A stretch of 64,000 nucleotides of DNA. Source: Flavobacterium sp. KMS (GTDB lineage: Bacteria > Bacteroidota > Bacteroidia > Flavobacteriales > Flavobacteriaceae). Each line of letters starts with the position of its first letter. Position 1 is the first letter of the stretch. Both the position numbers and the translations under genes were made by a program. The stretch lies in the NCBI RefSeq assembly GCF_000813005.1, contig NZ_JSYP01000008.1, positions 62,001 through 126,000 of the forward strand, in the 5' to 3' direction. Under the pieces are notes generated by a model. That model made no database searches and was not told where the DNA came from. It saw nothing but the letters and a program-made list of their open reading frames with translations. Shown here piece after piece: positions 42,923 to 52,028 of the stretch.

Positions 42923-45529
42923 TTAATTAGCCAATTCTGGCGTTTGGTTTCTAAAAACCAATTTACCATCAAAAGCATCTAATAAAATAATACTATCGGT
43001 TGTAATCTTTCCTGCCAAAATTTCTTTTGACAATTGATTTAAAACATCTCTTTGTATAACACGTTTTACTGGTCTTGCACCAAATTGCGGATCAAATCCT
43101 TTATCTGATAAATAAGCAACTGCTTCTGGAGTTGCATCCATTGTAATTCCTTGCAAAGCCAACATTTTTGTAACACTTTTTAATTGTAAACCAACAATTT
43201 GTTTAATATTGTCCACTGTTAAAGGTGGGAACAATACAATCTCATCAATACGGTTTATAAATTCCGGACGTACTGTTTGTTTTAATAAAGCAAGCACTTC
43301 GACTTTTGCAGCCTCTGTAGCAGCTTCGATTCCACCTTTTAGGTTTTCAAATTTTTCTTGTATAATCTGGCTTCCCATATTCGAAGTCATGATGATAATC
43401 GTATTTTTAAAATCAGCCAAACGTCCTTTATTATCAGTCAATCGTCCTTCATCTAATACTTGTAATAAAATATTAAATGTATCTGGGTGCGCTTTCTCAA
43501 TCTCATCTAACAAAATTACTGAATACGGTTTTCTACGTACAGCTTCAGTTAATTGTCCTCCTTCATCATATCCTACGTATCCTGGAGGTGCACCTACTAA
43601 TCTACTCACACTATGACGTTCTTGATATTCACTCATATCAATTCTGGTCATGGCATTTTCATCATCAAAAAGATACTCTGCCAAAGCTTTTGCAAGCTCT
43701 GTTTTACCAACTCCTGTAGTTCCTAAGAACAGGAATGTACCCACAGGTTTTTTCATGTCTTGTAAACCAGCTCTGCTTCGTCTTACAGCATCACTTACTG
43801 CTTCGATTGCTTCTTCCTGACCAACTACACGTCTGTGTAACTCATCTTCCAGATGCAATAGTTTTTCTCTTTCTGTTTGAAGCATTTTCATTACTGGAAT
43901 ACCAGTCCATTTTGCCACAACTTCGGCAATATCCTCTCTGGTAACTTCTTCTTTTATCAAAGAATTTCCAGATTGGTATTCATGCATTTGTTTCAATAAA
44001 ACATCCAGTCTTTCTTGAGCTTCCTTAATTTTACCATAACGAATCTCGGCTACTTTTCCGTAATCACCATCACGTTCTGCACGATCTGCTTCATGTTTAA
44101 AGTTTTCAAGCTCTAATTTTACAGCCTGAATACCATCTACTACATCTTTTTCAGATTTCCATTTAGCGTAGATTTCATTACGTTCTTCTTTCAGGTTCGC
44201 CAATTCCATTCGTAAAGCTTTAAGCTTGCTTTCTTCTTTCTCCCGTTTTATAGCCTCAATCTCAATTTCTAACTGCATTATTTTTCTATCCAAAACATCT
44301 AATTCCTCAGGTTTTGAATTGATTTCCATACGCAATTTAGACGCAGCTTCGTCCATTAAGTCAATCGCTTTATCTGGTAGGAAACGATTGGTAATATAAC
44401 GTTGAGAAAGCTCTACAGCAGCAATAATTGCTTCGTCTTTTATCTGAACTTTATGATGTGTTTCATACTTTTCTTTGATTCCACGTAAAATTGAAATCGC
44501 ACTTTCTGTATCTGGCTCTTCAATAATAATTTTTTGGAAACGACGCTCAAGCGCTTTATCTTTTTCAAAATATTTTTGGTATTCATCCAAAGTTGTTGCA
44601 CCAATCGCTCTTAATTCTCCACGAGCCAATGCTGGTTTTAGGATATTAGCCGCATCCATTGCGCCTTCTCCTCCACCTGCTCCTACAAGTGTATGAATCT
44701 CATCTATAAACAAGACGATATCACCTTCGGCTGCAGTAACTTCTTTTACTACCGATTTTAATCGCTCTTCGAATTCACCTTTATATTTTGCCCCAGCAAT
44801 TAATGCTCCCATATCTAGCGAAAACACAATTTTATCCTTTAAGTTTTCTGGCACGTCACCATTAACGATTCTTCGTGCTAAACCTTCGGCAATTGCAGTT
44901 TTACCAACTCCAGGCTCACCAATTAACATTGGGTTATTTTTAGTTCGACGTGTTAAAATTTGTAATACACGTCTAATTTCTTCATCTCGTCCGATAACAG
45001 GATCTAATTTTCCTGTACGTGCTAATTCATTTAAGTTTTTAGCATATTTGTTCAAAGAATTATATGTTTCTTCGGCAGATGCTGAAGTTACACGTTCTCC
45101 TTTACGTAATTCTTCAATAGCAGCTTTTAAGCCTTTACCTGTTACTCCTTGATCTTTTAAGATTTGAGCAACTTTACTTTTTGAATCAAAAATTGCAAGC
45201 ATTAAATGTTCGATTGAAACATATTCATCGTTCATTTTTTGTGCAATAATTTCCGCTTCGTTCAATGCTTTATTCGCATCTCTGGAAAGCATTACATCTC
45301 CTCCCGAAACTTTTGGGAAGCTTTGTATGGTGCTATCTAGAATTTGAAGAAATAAAGGCACATTTACATTGAGTTTTTTCAAAATAAATGGCGCCACATT
45401 TTCATCAACTTCAAAAATAGCCTTGAAGATATGTTCATTCTCTATTTGCTGTTGACCATTTTTTTGGGCCAATTGCTGAGAGAGCTGAATTGCTTCTTGC
45501 GATTTGATTGTAAATTTATTTATGTTCAT
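42923..45529 (-). CDS. clpB: ATP-dependent disaggregase ClpB
   Basis: Hexameric AAA+ chaperone that rescues aggregated proteins with DnaK. 868 residues, full length: N-terminal repeat domain (about 1-145), AAA-1 with Walker [15 protein letters not shown], a middle coiled coil (about 410-530, [20 protein letters not shown] region, split by M-domain helices), and AAA-2 with [14 protein letters not shown] and the C-terminal [18 protein letters not shown]. No frameshift is seen. Divergent to the YtxJ gene with a 156-base AT-rich gap; heat-shock control elements cannot be told apart. Confidence 0.97.
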   Translation of the reverse strand: MNINKFTIKSQEAIQLSQQLAQKNGQQQIENEHIFKAIFEVDENVAPFILKKLNVNVPLFLQILDSTIQSFPKVSGGDVMLSRDANKALNEAEIIAQKMNDEYVSIEHLMLAIFDSKSKVAQILKDQGVTGKGLKAAIEELRKGERVTSASAEETYNSLNKYAKNLNELARTGKLDPVIGRDEEIRRVLQILTRRTKNNPMLIGEPGVGKTAIAEGLARRIVNGDVPENLKDKIVFSLDMGALIAGAKYKGEFEERLKSVVKEVTAAEGDIVLFIDEIHTLVGAGGGEGAMDAANILKPALARGELRAIGATTLDEYQKYFEKDKALERRFQKIIIEEPDTESAISILRGIKEKYETHHKVQIKDEAIIAAVELSQRYITNRFLPDKAIDLMDEAASKLRMEINSKPEELDVLDRKIMQLEIEIEAIKREKEESKLKALRMELANLKEERNEIYAKWKSEKDVVDGIQAVKLELENFKHEADRAERDGDYGKVAEIRYGKIKEAQERLDVLLKQMHEYQSGNSLIKEEVTREDIAEVVAKWTGIPVMKMLQTEREKLLHLEDELHRRVVGQEEAIEAVSDAVRRSRAGLQDMKKPVGTFLFLGTTGVGKTELAKALAEYLFDDENAMTRIDMSEYQERHSVSRLVGAPPGYVGYDEGGQLTEAVRRKPYSVILLDEIEKAHPDTFNILLQVLDEGRLTDNKGRLADFKNTIIIMTSNMGSQIIQEKFENLKGGIEAATEAAKVEVLALLKQTVRPEFINRIDEIVLFPPLTVDNIKQIVGLQLKSVTKMLALQGITMDATPEAVAYLSDKGFDPQFGARPVKRVIQRDVLNQLSKEILAGKITTDSIILLDAFDGKLVFRNQTPELAN

Positions 45530-45685
45530 CTTTATTTGATTTATGATTTATGATTCTATTTTAATAAGTAACTTTGTTTATTATTTCTCAAATTATATTC
45601 CACAACAATAAAACAGACAAAATGACGCTTAAAATTTGATTTTTATCATTTTTAAACGACAAAAAGTCATAAATAACGACAAAAT

Positions 45686-46075
45686 ATGAGTTTTTTATCA
45701 TCACTATTCGGAGATTCTGATCAAAATAAATCATCAGAAACCAAAATAAATTGGATTCCCTTAACAAGTTTGGAGCAATTAGACGAAATCGAAACGGCAT
45801 CTAAAGATAAGCAAATTCTTATATTCAAACATAGTACAAGATGTAGTATTAGCCGAATGGCACTAAAACAATTTGAAAAAGAGTTCGATTTAGACAATAA
45901 AGTTAATGCTTATTTTCTTGATTTAATAGCGTATCGTGATGTTTCGAACGAAATAGCTTCTCGTTTTAACGTTGTTCACCAATCTCCTCAATTATTACTT
46001 ATCAAAGACGGAAAGTCAATATATAATGCTTCTCATAGCGATATTGATGCTGAAGTATTGAAAAGTAAAGTGTAG
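45686..46075 (+). CDS. ytxJ: Bacillithiol-system YtxJ/BrxC-like protein
   Basis: A 129-residue thioredoxin-fold protein (DUF2847). The FKHSTRCSISRMALKQFE segment holds the single active cysteine (Cys53) in a CSIS motif, typical of BrxC/YtxJ. LIKDGKSIYNASH gives the last strand-helix. It probably removes bacillithiol from mixed disulfides, a low-molecular-weight thiol that many Bacteroidetes make. It is alone on its strand between clpB and the DUF2157-like pair. Confidence 0.88.
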   Translation: MSFLSSLFGDSDQNKSSETKINWIPLTSLEQLDEIETASKDKQILIFKHSTRCSISRMALKQFEKEFDLDNKVNAYFLDLIAYRDVSNEIASRFNVVHQSPQLLLIKDGKSIYNASHSDIDAEVLKSKV

Positions 46076-46114
46076 CAAAGTGAGATGTTTTATGTAAGAA
46101 ATTAGATGAAAGAT

Positions 46115-46209
46115 GTGAGAAGAAAGATTTTTAGATGTAGAATTTAAATCAAAAAAAATCAGTACTTTATTTTTCTCAAAATCTTTCCTCTAAAATCTTC
46201 CTTCTTCAC
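46115..46209. repeat. Distant imperfect inverted repeat
   Basis: Arms at 46115-46135 and 46189-46209 (A/G-rich GTGAGAAGAAAGATTT and its T/C-rich partner) lie in the convergent gap between the YtxJ and DUF2157-like genes. It could be a bidirectional terminator, but the loop is long. Confidence 0.35.
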
Positions 46210-46213
46210 AGCA

Positions 46214-47404
46214 TTAAAAACTCCCTCCTGAGCCTCCTCCACTAAAATCTCCTCCTCCAAACTCCATTGGAGATTCTTCTGGTTTCATTTCTGGTTTTAA
46301 ATTAAAAGTAGAAGCTATAATCAACGCTTCGGCATTTAGTAATGAATTTGAGCTATCCATACGATCTGGTTTAAATGTTATTCCTTTTTCATTGTCCCTT
46401 ATCTTTCTTATCACAAAATAAGTAAAGGCAAAAAGCAATAAACCTCCAAAAGTCAAGGCAACTTCTACTGGCAAAACATGATGATAGGTTCTAAAAGTAA
46501 AAATTGAAAAACAAAAGGCTAAAAAACCTATCCAAAGTAAGATTCTGTCTTTATTGCGTAATCCAAAAAACAAATAAAGAACTGGAACTATAAACGTGAA
46601 AGCCCAAAAGAATAACGAAAAAGGAACATCTGGACTTAACTCATAATACATCCCTGATAAAAAAGCCGAAAACTCTCTTACAACCATATAATTCCCTGAA
46701 AAATATAATATAATTAAACTAAAATTTTTCATCAAAAGTATGCCGTTGTAATAAAAAGGCTCTGCTAAATCCTTAAGAAGCTTTTTACTAACAAAATACA
46801 TTCCGATTGCATAAATCATTAATACAAACGGTAAGAAAAGACTCCCCAGCTCGATATACTTAAAGACAAAAAATCCTAATGTTGTGGTTAGTGCTAAACA
46901 AAAAATTAATGCTGAAGATAAATGTATATAACGCAGATATAATAGTAAAGAAACTACGGTTACTGTAAGCATACAAGATAGCACATCTAGGTCTGTAACT
47001 CGAGATATACTCATTACAAAAGACATTATAACTGCTGCCGCCAAAGTTAATTGTGCTCCTAGTACAAAAGCATCATCTAAGCCATATCCATAATATTTTT
47101 GCTTTGCTAAAAATTCAGTTCCTGCAAATCCTATTATTGCATATACATAAAGTAAGACCGCTAAATAATCATCATTATAAGTAAGTCCAAAAATAGATAA
47201 TAACCCACAAATAGACGAATATAAGAAAGCTCCTAACAGAAAAAATCCTATACGGATTAATATATTATCCTGACTTTTAAGAACTGGTAATTCTTTAGAA
47301 ACTGTATCTAATTGTTCTTTAGTAATAAAATTACCTTTTTGTAATTTCTCGGCCTCATTGACCAAAAAAATATTCTTCAATAAATCCTTATTGTATACTA
47401 TCAT
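46214..47404 (-). CDS. Polytopic membrane protein, DUF4401-like
   Basis: A 396-residue protein: a short soluble N-terminus (about 1-45), ten or more membrane helices, and a glycine-rich C-terminal tail GGGDFSGGGSGGSF. It overlaps the DUF2157 protein by 17 bases at its start, so they are translated together. DUF2157 and DUF4401 proteins often sit as pairs and are of unknown role. The Gly-rich tail resembles that of other exported/membrane proteins thought to engage partner proteins. Confidence 0.65.
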   Translation of the reverse strand: MIVYNKDLLKNIFLVNEAEKLQKGNFITKEQLDTVSKELPVLKSQDNILIRIGFFLLGAFLYSSICGLLSIFGLTYNDDYLAVLLYVYAIIGFAGTEFLAKQKYYGYGLDDAFVLGAQLTLAAAVIMSFVMSISRVTDLDVLSCMLTVTVVSLLLYLRYIHLSSALIFCLALTTTLGFFVFKYIELGSLFLPFVLMIYAIGMYFVSKKLLKDLAEPFYYNGILLMKNFSLIILYFSGNYMVVREFSAFLSGMYYELSPDVPFSLFFWAFTFIVPVLYLFFGLRNKDRILLWIGFLAFCFSIFTFRTYHHVLPVEVALTFGGLLLFAFTYFVIRKIRDNEKGITFKPDRMDSSNSLLNAEALIIASTFNLKPEMKPEESPMEFGGGDFSGGGSGGSF

Positions 47405-48386
47405 TTGCTTTTTGTTTATTGAAATTTTTAATTAATTTAATGAACAATATAATAGAACCTATAATATATAAAGGAGTTCCAAATATCAACAATCCATAAA
47501 ATTCGTAAGCATTTATAAAGTTTAAGATTTTAAAAACTACAATATTTGTACCGATATACCCGTATAAAATTGTAAACACAAATAACGAAATTGCAGGAAT
47601 TTGATAACTTACATTGTAAAAATAATAGGTAGAAGCTCCTAAAATAATTACAAAAATTAACCAATAACCATTAAATAAATTATTGATTGAAGCAATACTT
47701 ATTAAATGCAAAGCATAGGTAAGGTAGATAAAATTGAAGTGTGTTTTTAAATTAATCTTTGTGCTATAAATAGTCCAAAGGATTAATAAACCTCCTAATA
47801 TAATTGCCGAATAACTTAAGGTATCTGTAGTATAAAAATCATTATGTAGCAATGTTTGCGGACTTACTGACAATCCTATATAGGCAGCTAGACCTGTTAC
47901 TGCAATTGTTAGGGCACTTTTGTTATCAAAATAATACGCACAAAAGAAACTTATAATAGTAGGAACTAATGTTGCTAAACCGTAGTGGGTACCGAATAGC
48001 TGATATTGAAACTGAATATAACCTACAAAAATACAACTGAGGATTGTTGCTGTAAGGACTAAATATTGTAAAACGGGGTTCTCAAAACTAGAATCTTCTT
48101 TTTGAAATCCTTTTGATTTTTTAAAGCAAAAGTAAAAACAAATTACTGTTACGATTAATAATAAAGATAAAATAGCTACATGCCCTATTGTATCGATGTT
48201 TTGATAAATTAAGATTCCGATTCCTGTTGTAAATAATAAAACCGACAGGTACAGAAATAACTTTAATTCGTTATGCAGCGAAAAAATCCCTAAACTACGA
48301 TATGCTTTTACCTGTATAAATTGTTCTTCGGTAATTAAATTGTTCTCAAAAAGTTTTTGAGTTGCCTGTTCATCAAATTGTGTCAT
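47388..48386 (-). CDS. DUF2157 membrane protein
   Basis: A 332-residue protein with a soluble N-terminal TQKLFENNLITEEQFIQVKAY helix region (about 8-30) and about nine membrane helices. The N-terminal domain is the DUF2157 signature. It is co-transcribed with the downstream Gly-tailed membrane protein. I can assign only the family. Confidence 0.8.
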   Translation of the reverse strand: MTQFDEQATQKLFENNLITEEQFIQVKAYRSLGIFSLHNELKLFLYLSVLLFTTGIGILIYQNIDTIGHVAILSLLLIVTVICFYFCFKKSKGFQKEDSSFENPVLQYLVLTATILSCIFVGYIQFQYQLFGTHYGLATLVPTIISFFCAYYFDNKSALTIAVTGLAAYIGLSVSPQTLLHNDFYTTDTLSYSAIILGGLLILWTIYSTKINLKTHFNFIYLTYALHLISIASINNLFNGYWLIFVIILGASTYYFYNVSYQIPAISLFVFTILYGYIGTNIVVFKILNFINAYEFYGLLIFGTPLYIIGSIILFIKLIKNFNKQKANDSIQ

Positions 48387-48475
48387 ACTATTACTTTAAG
48401 ATAACTATGTATCAAATATATGTATTTAGTATGAATTTTCTGTTTTCAATAAAAAAGGTTTTAACCAAAAAAAAA

Positions 48476-48493
48476 CGCTATGATATCATAGCG
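48476..48493 (-). terminator. Palindromic terminator of the arginine cluster
   Basis: CGCTATGATATCATAGCG is a perfect palindrome preceded on + by a run of A, so on the minus strand it is followed by a T-run, 13 bases beyond the argH stop. It marks the 3' end of the arg/pro cluster. Confidence 0.8.
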
Positions 48494-48505
48494 CATTTTC
48501 CTGAA

Positions 48506-49786
48506 TTAATAAGAACTTTTCATCTTATCTTTTATGGCATCTAAACATAAGTTATTGATGCTTCCTTCATGTGTATGTTTAGTTTCTTTTGGCGACTTAA
48601 ACGTGCCGTTTTCTAGTTGTTCGGCTACTTCTTTGTAAGCATCTCTAAACGGCATTCCTGCTACAACCATTTCATTTAATGTATCTACTGTAAATAGGTA
48701 ATCGTATTTTTTATCGTCTAAGATATGGTCTTTTACTGTGATATCTTTTATAGAAAAAATCGCAATATCTAAACAGGCTTTAAGATTTTGAATTGCTGGA
48801 AACAATCCTTCTTTTAAAAGCTGCAAATCTCTGTGATATCCGCTTGGTAAATTGTTTGTGATCAACGTGATTTCATATGGTAATGCTTGGATTTTATTGC
48901 ATTTCCCACGTATCAATTCAAATACATCTGGATTCTTTTTATGTGGCATTATGCTTGAACCTGTTGTAAGGTGTGATGGCAAACTGATAAAATCAAAGTT
49001 CTGACTCATATACAAGCAAACGTCCATTGCAAATTTAGACAACGTTGCTGCAACGCTGCTCATAGCAAAAGCTACAGTTTTCTCAGCTTTACCACGGCTC
49101 ATTTGTGCTGCTACGGCATTATATTTTAAAGTTTCGAAACCTAGTTCTTGTGTTGTAAATGTTCTGTTTATAGGAAATGAGCTTCCATATCCTGCAGCAG
49201 ATCCTAGTGGGTTTTGATCTACAATTTTGGCTGCTGCGTTTAGCATCGTAATATCGTCAATAAGGCTTTCGGCATACGCAGAGAACCACATCCCGAATGA
49301 GGACGGCATTGCTATTTGTAAATGTGTATATCCTGGCAATAATACATTTTGATGTTTCTCGGCAGATTCCATTAGCAAATCAAAAAGACTTTTTACTTGT
49401 TCTTTTAATGCTTTTACTTCATCTTTTAGGTATAAATGCACATCGACTAAAACTTGGTCGTTACGTGAACGTGCCGTATGGATTTTCTTTCCTGCATCTC
49501 CTAGTTTTACTGTTAGCAAATATTCGATTTTGGAATGTACGTCTTCAAAACTATCTTCGATTACGAAATTTCCTTTTTCGACATCGACAATGATTTCGTT
49601 TAATGCATCTACTAACGAATTGGTTTCATCGGCAGTTAAAAGTCCGATTTGTCCCAGCATTTTTGCATGAGCTATTGAACCTAATGCATCGTATTTTGCC
49701 AGAACCAAATCTAGTTCTCTATCGTTTCCAACAGTGAAATGTTCGATTTGTTTGTCTGTTGCAATTCCTTTTTCCCAAAGTTTCAT
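48506..49786 (-). CDS. argH: Argininosuccinate lyase
   Basis: Splits argininosuccinate into arginine and fumarate, the last step of arginine synthesis. 426 residues from the ATG at 49786 (MKLWEKGIATDKQIEHFTVG). The frame is open for 16 more codons upstream, but that extension lacks the conserved start and enters the repeat gap. Fumarase/aspartase motifs: HTARSRNDQV, LPGYTHLQIAMP, and the signature GSSIMPHKKNPD. Last gene of the minus-strand cluster. Confidence 0.96.
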   Translation of the reverse strand: MKLWEKGIATDKQIEHFTVGNDRELDLVLAKYDALGSIAHAKMLGQIGLLTADETNSLVDALNEIIVDVEKGNFVIEDSFEDVHSKIEYLLTVKLGDAGKKIHTARSRNDQVLVDVHLYLKDEVKALKEQVKSLFDLLMESAEKHQNVLLPGYTHLQIAMPSSFGMWFSAYAESLIDDITMLNAAAKIVDQNPLGSAAGYGSSFPINRTFTTQELGFETLKYNAVAAQMSRGKAEKTVAFAMSSVAATLSKFAMDVCLYMSQNFDFISLPSHLTTGSSIMPHKKNPDVFELIRGKCNKIQALPYEITLITNNLPSGYHRDLQLLKEGLFPAIQNLKACLDIAIFSIKDITVKDHILDDKKYDYLFTVDTLNEMVVAGMPFRDAYKEVAEQLENGTFKSPKETKHTHEGSINNLCLDAIKDKMKSSY

Positions 49787-49872
49787 AAGCTGTATGTTGT
49801 TTTGTTTCACAGAGTTTCTCAAAGAAAAACTCAAAGATTCACAAAGTTTAATTTTATTACTATGTTTCTTTA

Positions 49873-49968
49873 TTTCCTAAATGCCTTAGCCCCGATAGCA
49901 GTGAAAATCCTTTTTCTGGCTTCTTTAGCCAGGAAAAGATTGTAACGAATAGCGGGAAATAGCTCCTT
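49873..49968. repeat. Dispersed flavobacterial intergenic element
   Basis: Begins ATGCCTTAGCCCCGATAG, has a 12-base stem-loop CTTTTTCTGGCT/AGCCAGGAAAAG (49910-49938, one G-U), then TGTAACGAATAGCGGGAAATAG. A degenerate left-end copy lies at 4631-4673. CCCCG at its left and CGGGA at its right can pair, giving a cruciform-like outer arm. I regard it as a REP/MITE-like repeat. It lies between argE and argH. Confidence 0.65.
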
Positions 49969-49969
49969 A

Positions 49970-49992
49970 TCCTTCGACTCCGCTCAGGATGA
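49970..49992. repeat. Short dispersed repeat, copy 2
   Basis: Identical over 23 bases to 32520-32542 and directly after the element at 49873-49968. Confidence 0.7.
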
Positions 49993-50004
49993 GAAAAGAT
50001 GCTA

Positions 50005-51075
50005 CTATAATTTAAAGAAATCGGTTAGTATTTTAATATACAATTCGATTCCTTCTTCGATTTCGTTGATAAAAATAAATTCGTCTGCCGAGTGTGAACG
50101 TAATGTTTCTCCTGGTCCTAGTTTTAATGACTGGCAACTTAAAACGGATTGATCGGAAAGTGTTGGCGAACCGTAAGTTGTTCTACCTAAAGCAATTCCG
50201 GCTTGTACTAAAGCGTGTGCAATTGGAATAGACGAAGCATTAAGATGCATAGACCGTGGCGTTACTTCGGCTTTTACATTAGCTTTTACCTCTTCTAGAA
50301 TTTCGGTATTGGAGTAACAATCGGTTACACGAATATCAACAACCAAGTCACATTCTGATGGCACTACATTATGTTGTTTTCCAGCGTTTATTTGGGTTAC
50401 GGTCATTTTTACCGGCCCTAAAACATCGGATATTTTATCGTATTTATAGTTTCTAAACCACTCCATTACAGGAATAGCGTTGTATAATGAGTTGTCGTCG
50501 TTTTGGTGTGCAGCGTGGCTTGCTGTTCCTTTTACTTTTACATCAAGAACTAACAATCCTTTTTCGGCTACTGCCAATTGCATTAATGTAGGCTCTCCTA
50601 CTATGGCGCAATCTAGTTCTGGTAAATGTTGTAAAACGCTGTTTAATCCGTTTTTTCCGCTGCTTTCTTCTTCTGCCGAAGCTACGATTACCAGATTATA
50701 AGGTAAGTTTTCATTATTGTAAAAATGTACAAACGTCGCCAATAACGAAACCAAACAACCTCCTGCGTCGTTGCTTCCTAAACCGAATAATTTGCCGTCT
50801 TTTACAATTGCTTTAAACGGATCGTTGGTATATGCTTGATTGGGTTTTACTGTATCGTGGTGCGAGTTCAGTAATAGTGTTGGTTTATTTTTGTCGAAAT
50901 GTTTATTGAAAGCCCACACATTATTGTTCTCTCTTTTAAAAGGAATCTCGTTTTGATTGAACCAATTTTCGATTAAAAGTGCCGTTTGATCTTCTTCACT
51001 TGAAAAAGATGGGGTTTCGATCAAACTTTTTAATAATGCTATTGCTTCTTGAGTAAGCGTTTCTATATTTTTCAT
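50005..51075 (-). CDS. argE: M20 deacylase, acetylornithine/succinylornithine deacylase-type
   Basis: A 356-residue M20 metallopeptidase-fold enzyme: LLNSHHDTVKPN (metal His/Asp), GSNDAGGCLV (bridging Asp), SAEEESSGKNG (catalytic Glu pair) and the dimer domain with VKGTASHAAH. By its place in the arginine cluster it should release the acyl group from N-acylcitrulline or N-acylornithine. Because the neighbouring carbamoyltransferase is of the N-acylated type, the expected substrate is N-acylcitrulline. Acyl group (acetyl or succinyl) is undetermined. Confidence 0.87.
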   Translation of the reverse strand: MKNIETLTQEAIALLKSLIETPSFSSEEDQTALLIENWFNQNEIPFKRENNNVWAFNKHFDKNKPTLLLNSHHDTVKPNQAYTNDPFKAIVKDGKLFGLGSNDAGGCLVSLLATFVHFYNNENLPYNLVIVASAEEESSGKNGLNSVLQHLPELDCAIVGEPTLMQLAVAEKGLLVLDVKVKGTASHAAHQNDDNSLYNAIPVMEWFRNYKYDKISDVLGPVKMTVTQINAGKQHNVVPSECDLVVDIRVTDCYSNTEILEEVKANVKAEVTPRSMHLNASSIPIAHALVQAGIALGRTTYGSPTLSDQSVLSCQSLKLGPGETLRSHSADEFIFINEIEEGIELYIKILTDFFKL

Positions 51076-51086
51076 TTTTTGATAGG

Positions 51087-51165
51087 TACTGAAGTCTATC
51101 CCGAAGCTTCGGGGCTGAGTTTCTAAGATTACAAAAGTCTTGGTTTCTTAGAAACTTAGCAACTT
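51087..51165. repeat. Repeat-rich gap before argE: palindrome plus CTNAG octamer array
   Basis: CTATCCCGAAGCTTCGGGG is a palindromic hairpin (51096-51114). Next come CTGAG (51115), CTAAG (51123), CTTGG (51139), CTTAG (51147), CTTAG (51155) and CTTTT (51163), all in register with an 8-base period. Two sister palindromes lie in the proA-proB gap at 54147 and 54314. Confidence 0.65.
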
Positions 51166-51172
51166 TTTTCTT

Positions 51173-51946
51173 TTATAATTTAATAGTTGTATGCAATATA
51201 TTGGAATTTTGCAACATACTATGATGTCCAATTTTTATGGTCTGAACTCCCTTAGACAGGCTATTAAAACAATTGTCTAGTTTTGGAATCATTCCGGAAT
51301 GAATTACTTTTTCGGTTTTTAGTTTTTCGTATAATTCGGCGTTTATTTCAGTAATTACCGAATCATCGTCTTCTGAATCTGATAAAACTCCTTGTTTTTC
51401 AAAACAATAGGTAAGCGTAACATCAAAATCTTCAGACAAGGCAATCGCTAACTCGCTTGCAATTGTATCGGCATTAGTATTTAGCAATTGTCCGTTTTTA
51501 TCGTGTGTAATGGCGCAAAAAACTGGAACAATATTGTTTTCTAGCAATGTAGCCAATAAACTTGTATTTACTTGTTTTACATCGCCTACAAATCCATAAT
51601 CGATTGTTGGGTGGTTTCTTTTTGTCGATTGGATTAAATTCCCATCGGCTCCCGAAAATCCAATCGCATTATTGTTTTTTGCCTGCAATTGTGCTACAAT
51701 ATTCTTATTGATTTGTCCTGCATAAATCATCACGACAACATCCAGCATTGCTGCATCGGTTATACGACGACCATCTATCATCTGTGGAACTAAACCAATA
51801 CTTTCAGCCATTTTTGTAGCCGATTTTCCACCTCCGTGAATCAATATTTTATGTCCTTCTATCTTAGAGAAATCAGTTAAGAATTTCTCTAATTCTGATG
51901 GATTATCGATTATATTACCGCCAATTTTTATTAATGTAACTTTCAT
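51173..51946 (-). CDS. argB: N-acetylglutamate kinase (N-acylglutamate kinase)
   Basis: Phosphorylates the gamma-carboxyl of N-acylglutamate. 257 residues, amino-acid-kinase fold: TLIKIGGNIIDN (N-terminal Lys), ILIHGGGKSATKMAE, DGRRITDAAML, and the late GMIPKLDNCFNSL helix. It is short and lacks the N-terminal helix found in arginine-inhibited hexameric enzymes, so feedback control there is unlikely. An 82-base gap with a CTNAG array separates it from argF'. Confidence 0.93.
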   Translation of the reverse strand: MKVTLIKIGGNIIDNPSELEKFLTDFSKIEGHKILIHGGGKSATKMAESIGLVPQMIDGRRITDAAMLDVVVMIYAGQINKNIVAQLQAKNNNAIGFSGADGNLIQSTKRNHPTIDYGFVGDVKQVNTSLLATLLENNIVPVFCAITHDKNGQLLNTNADTIASELAIALSEDFDVTLTYCFEKQGVLSDSEDDDSVITEINAELYEKLKTEKVIHSGMIPKLDNCFNSLSKGVQTIKIGHHSMLQNSNILHTTIKL

Positions 51947-51958
51947 TTTTTTGAGGTT

Positions 51959-52027
51959 CTAAGACGCTAAGGTTCTGAGGTTCTAAGTGACTTAGCATCT
52001 TAGTAACTCAGAACCTTAGCAACTTAA
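51959..52027. repeat. CTNAG array with exact 8-base period
   Basis: Nine pentamers of the CTNAG type begin at 51959, 51967, 51975, 51983, 51991, 51999, 52007, 52015 and 52023. Left units read CTAAG/CTGAG and right ones CTTAG/CTCAG, so the array folds back; GCTAAGGTTCTGAG (51966-51979) pairs exactly with 52007-52020. Three-base spacers vary. It spans the argB-argF' gap and ends inside the argF' stop region. Confidence 0.8.
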
Positions 52028-52028
52028 T

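Noticed and set aside
45588..45800. A 70-codon minus-strand frame overlapping the YtxJ start
   Set aside because: It is antisense to the conserved YtxJ coding region and has no recognisable motif.
49787..49834. Longer N-terminus for ArgH
   Set aside because: The extra 16 residues are not family-like, and the conserved start MKLWEKG at 49786 is the normal beginning.
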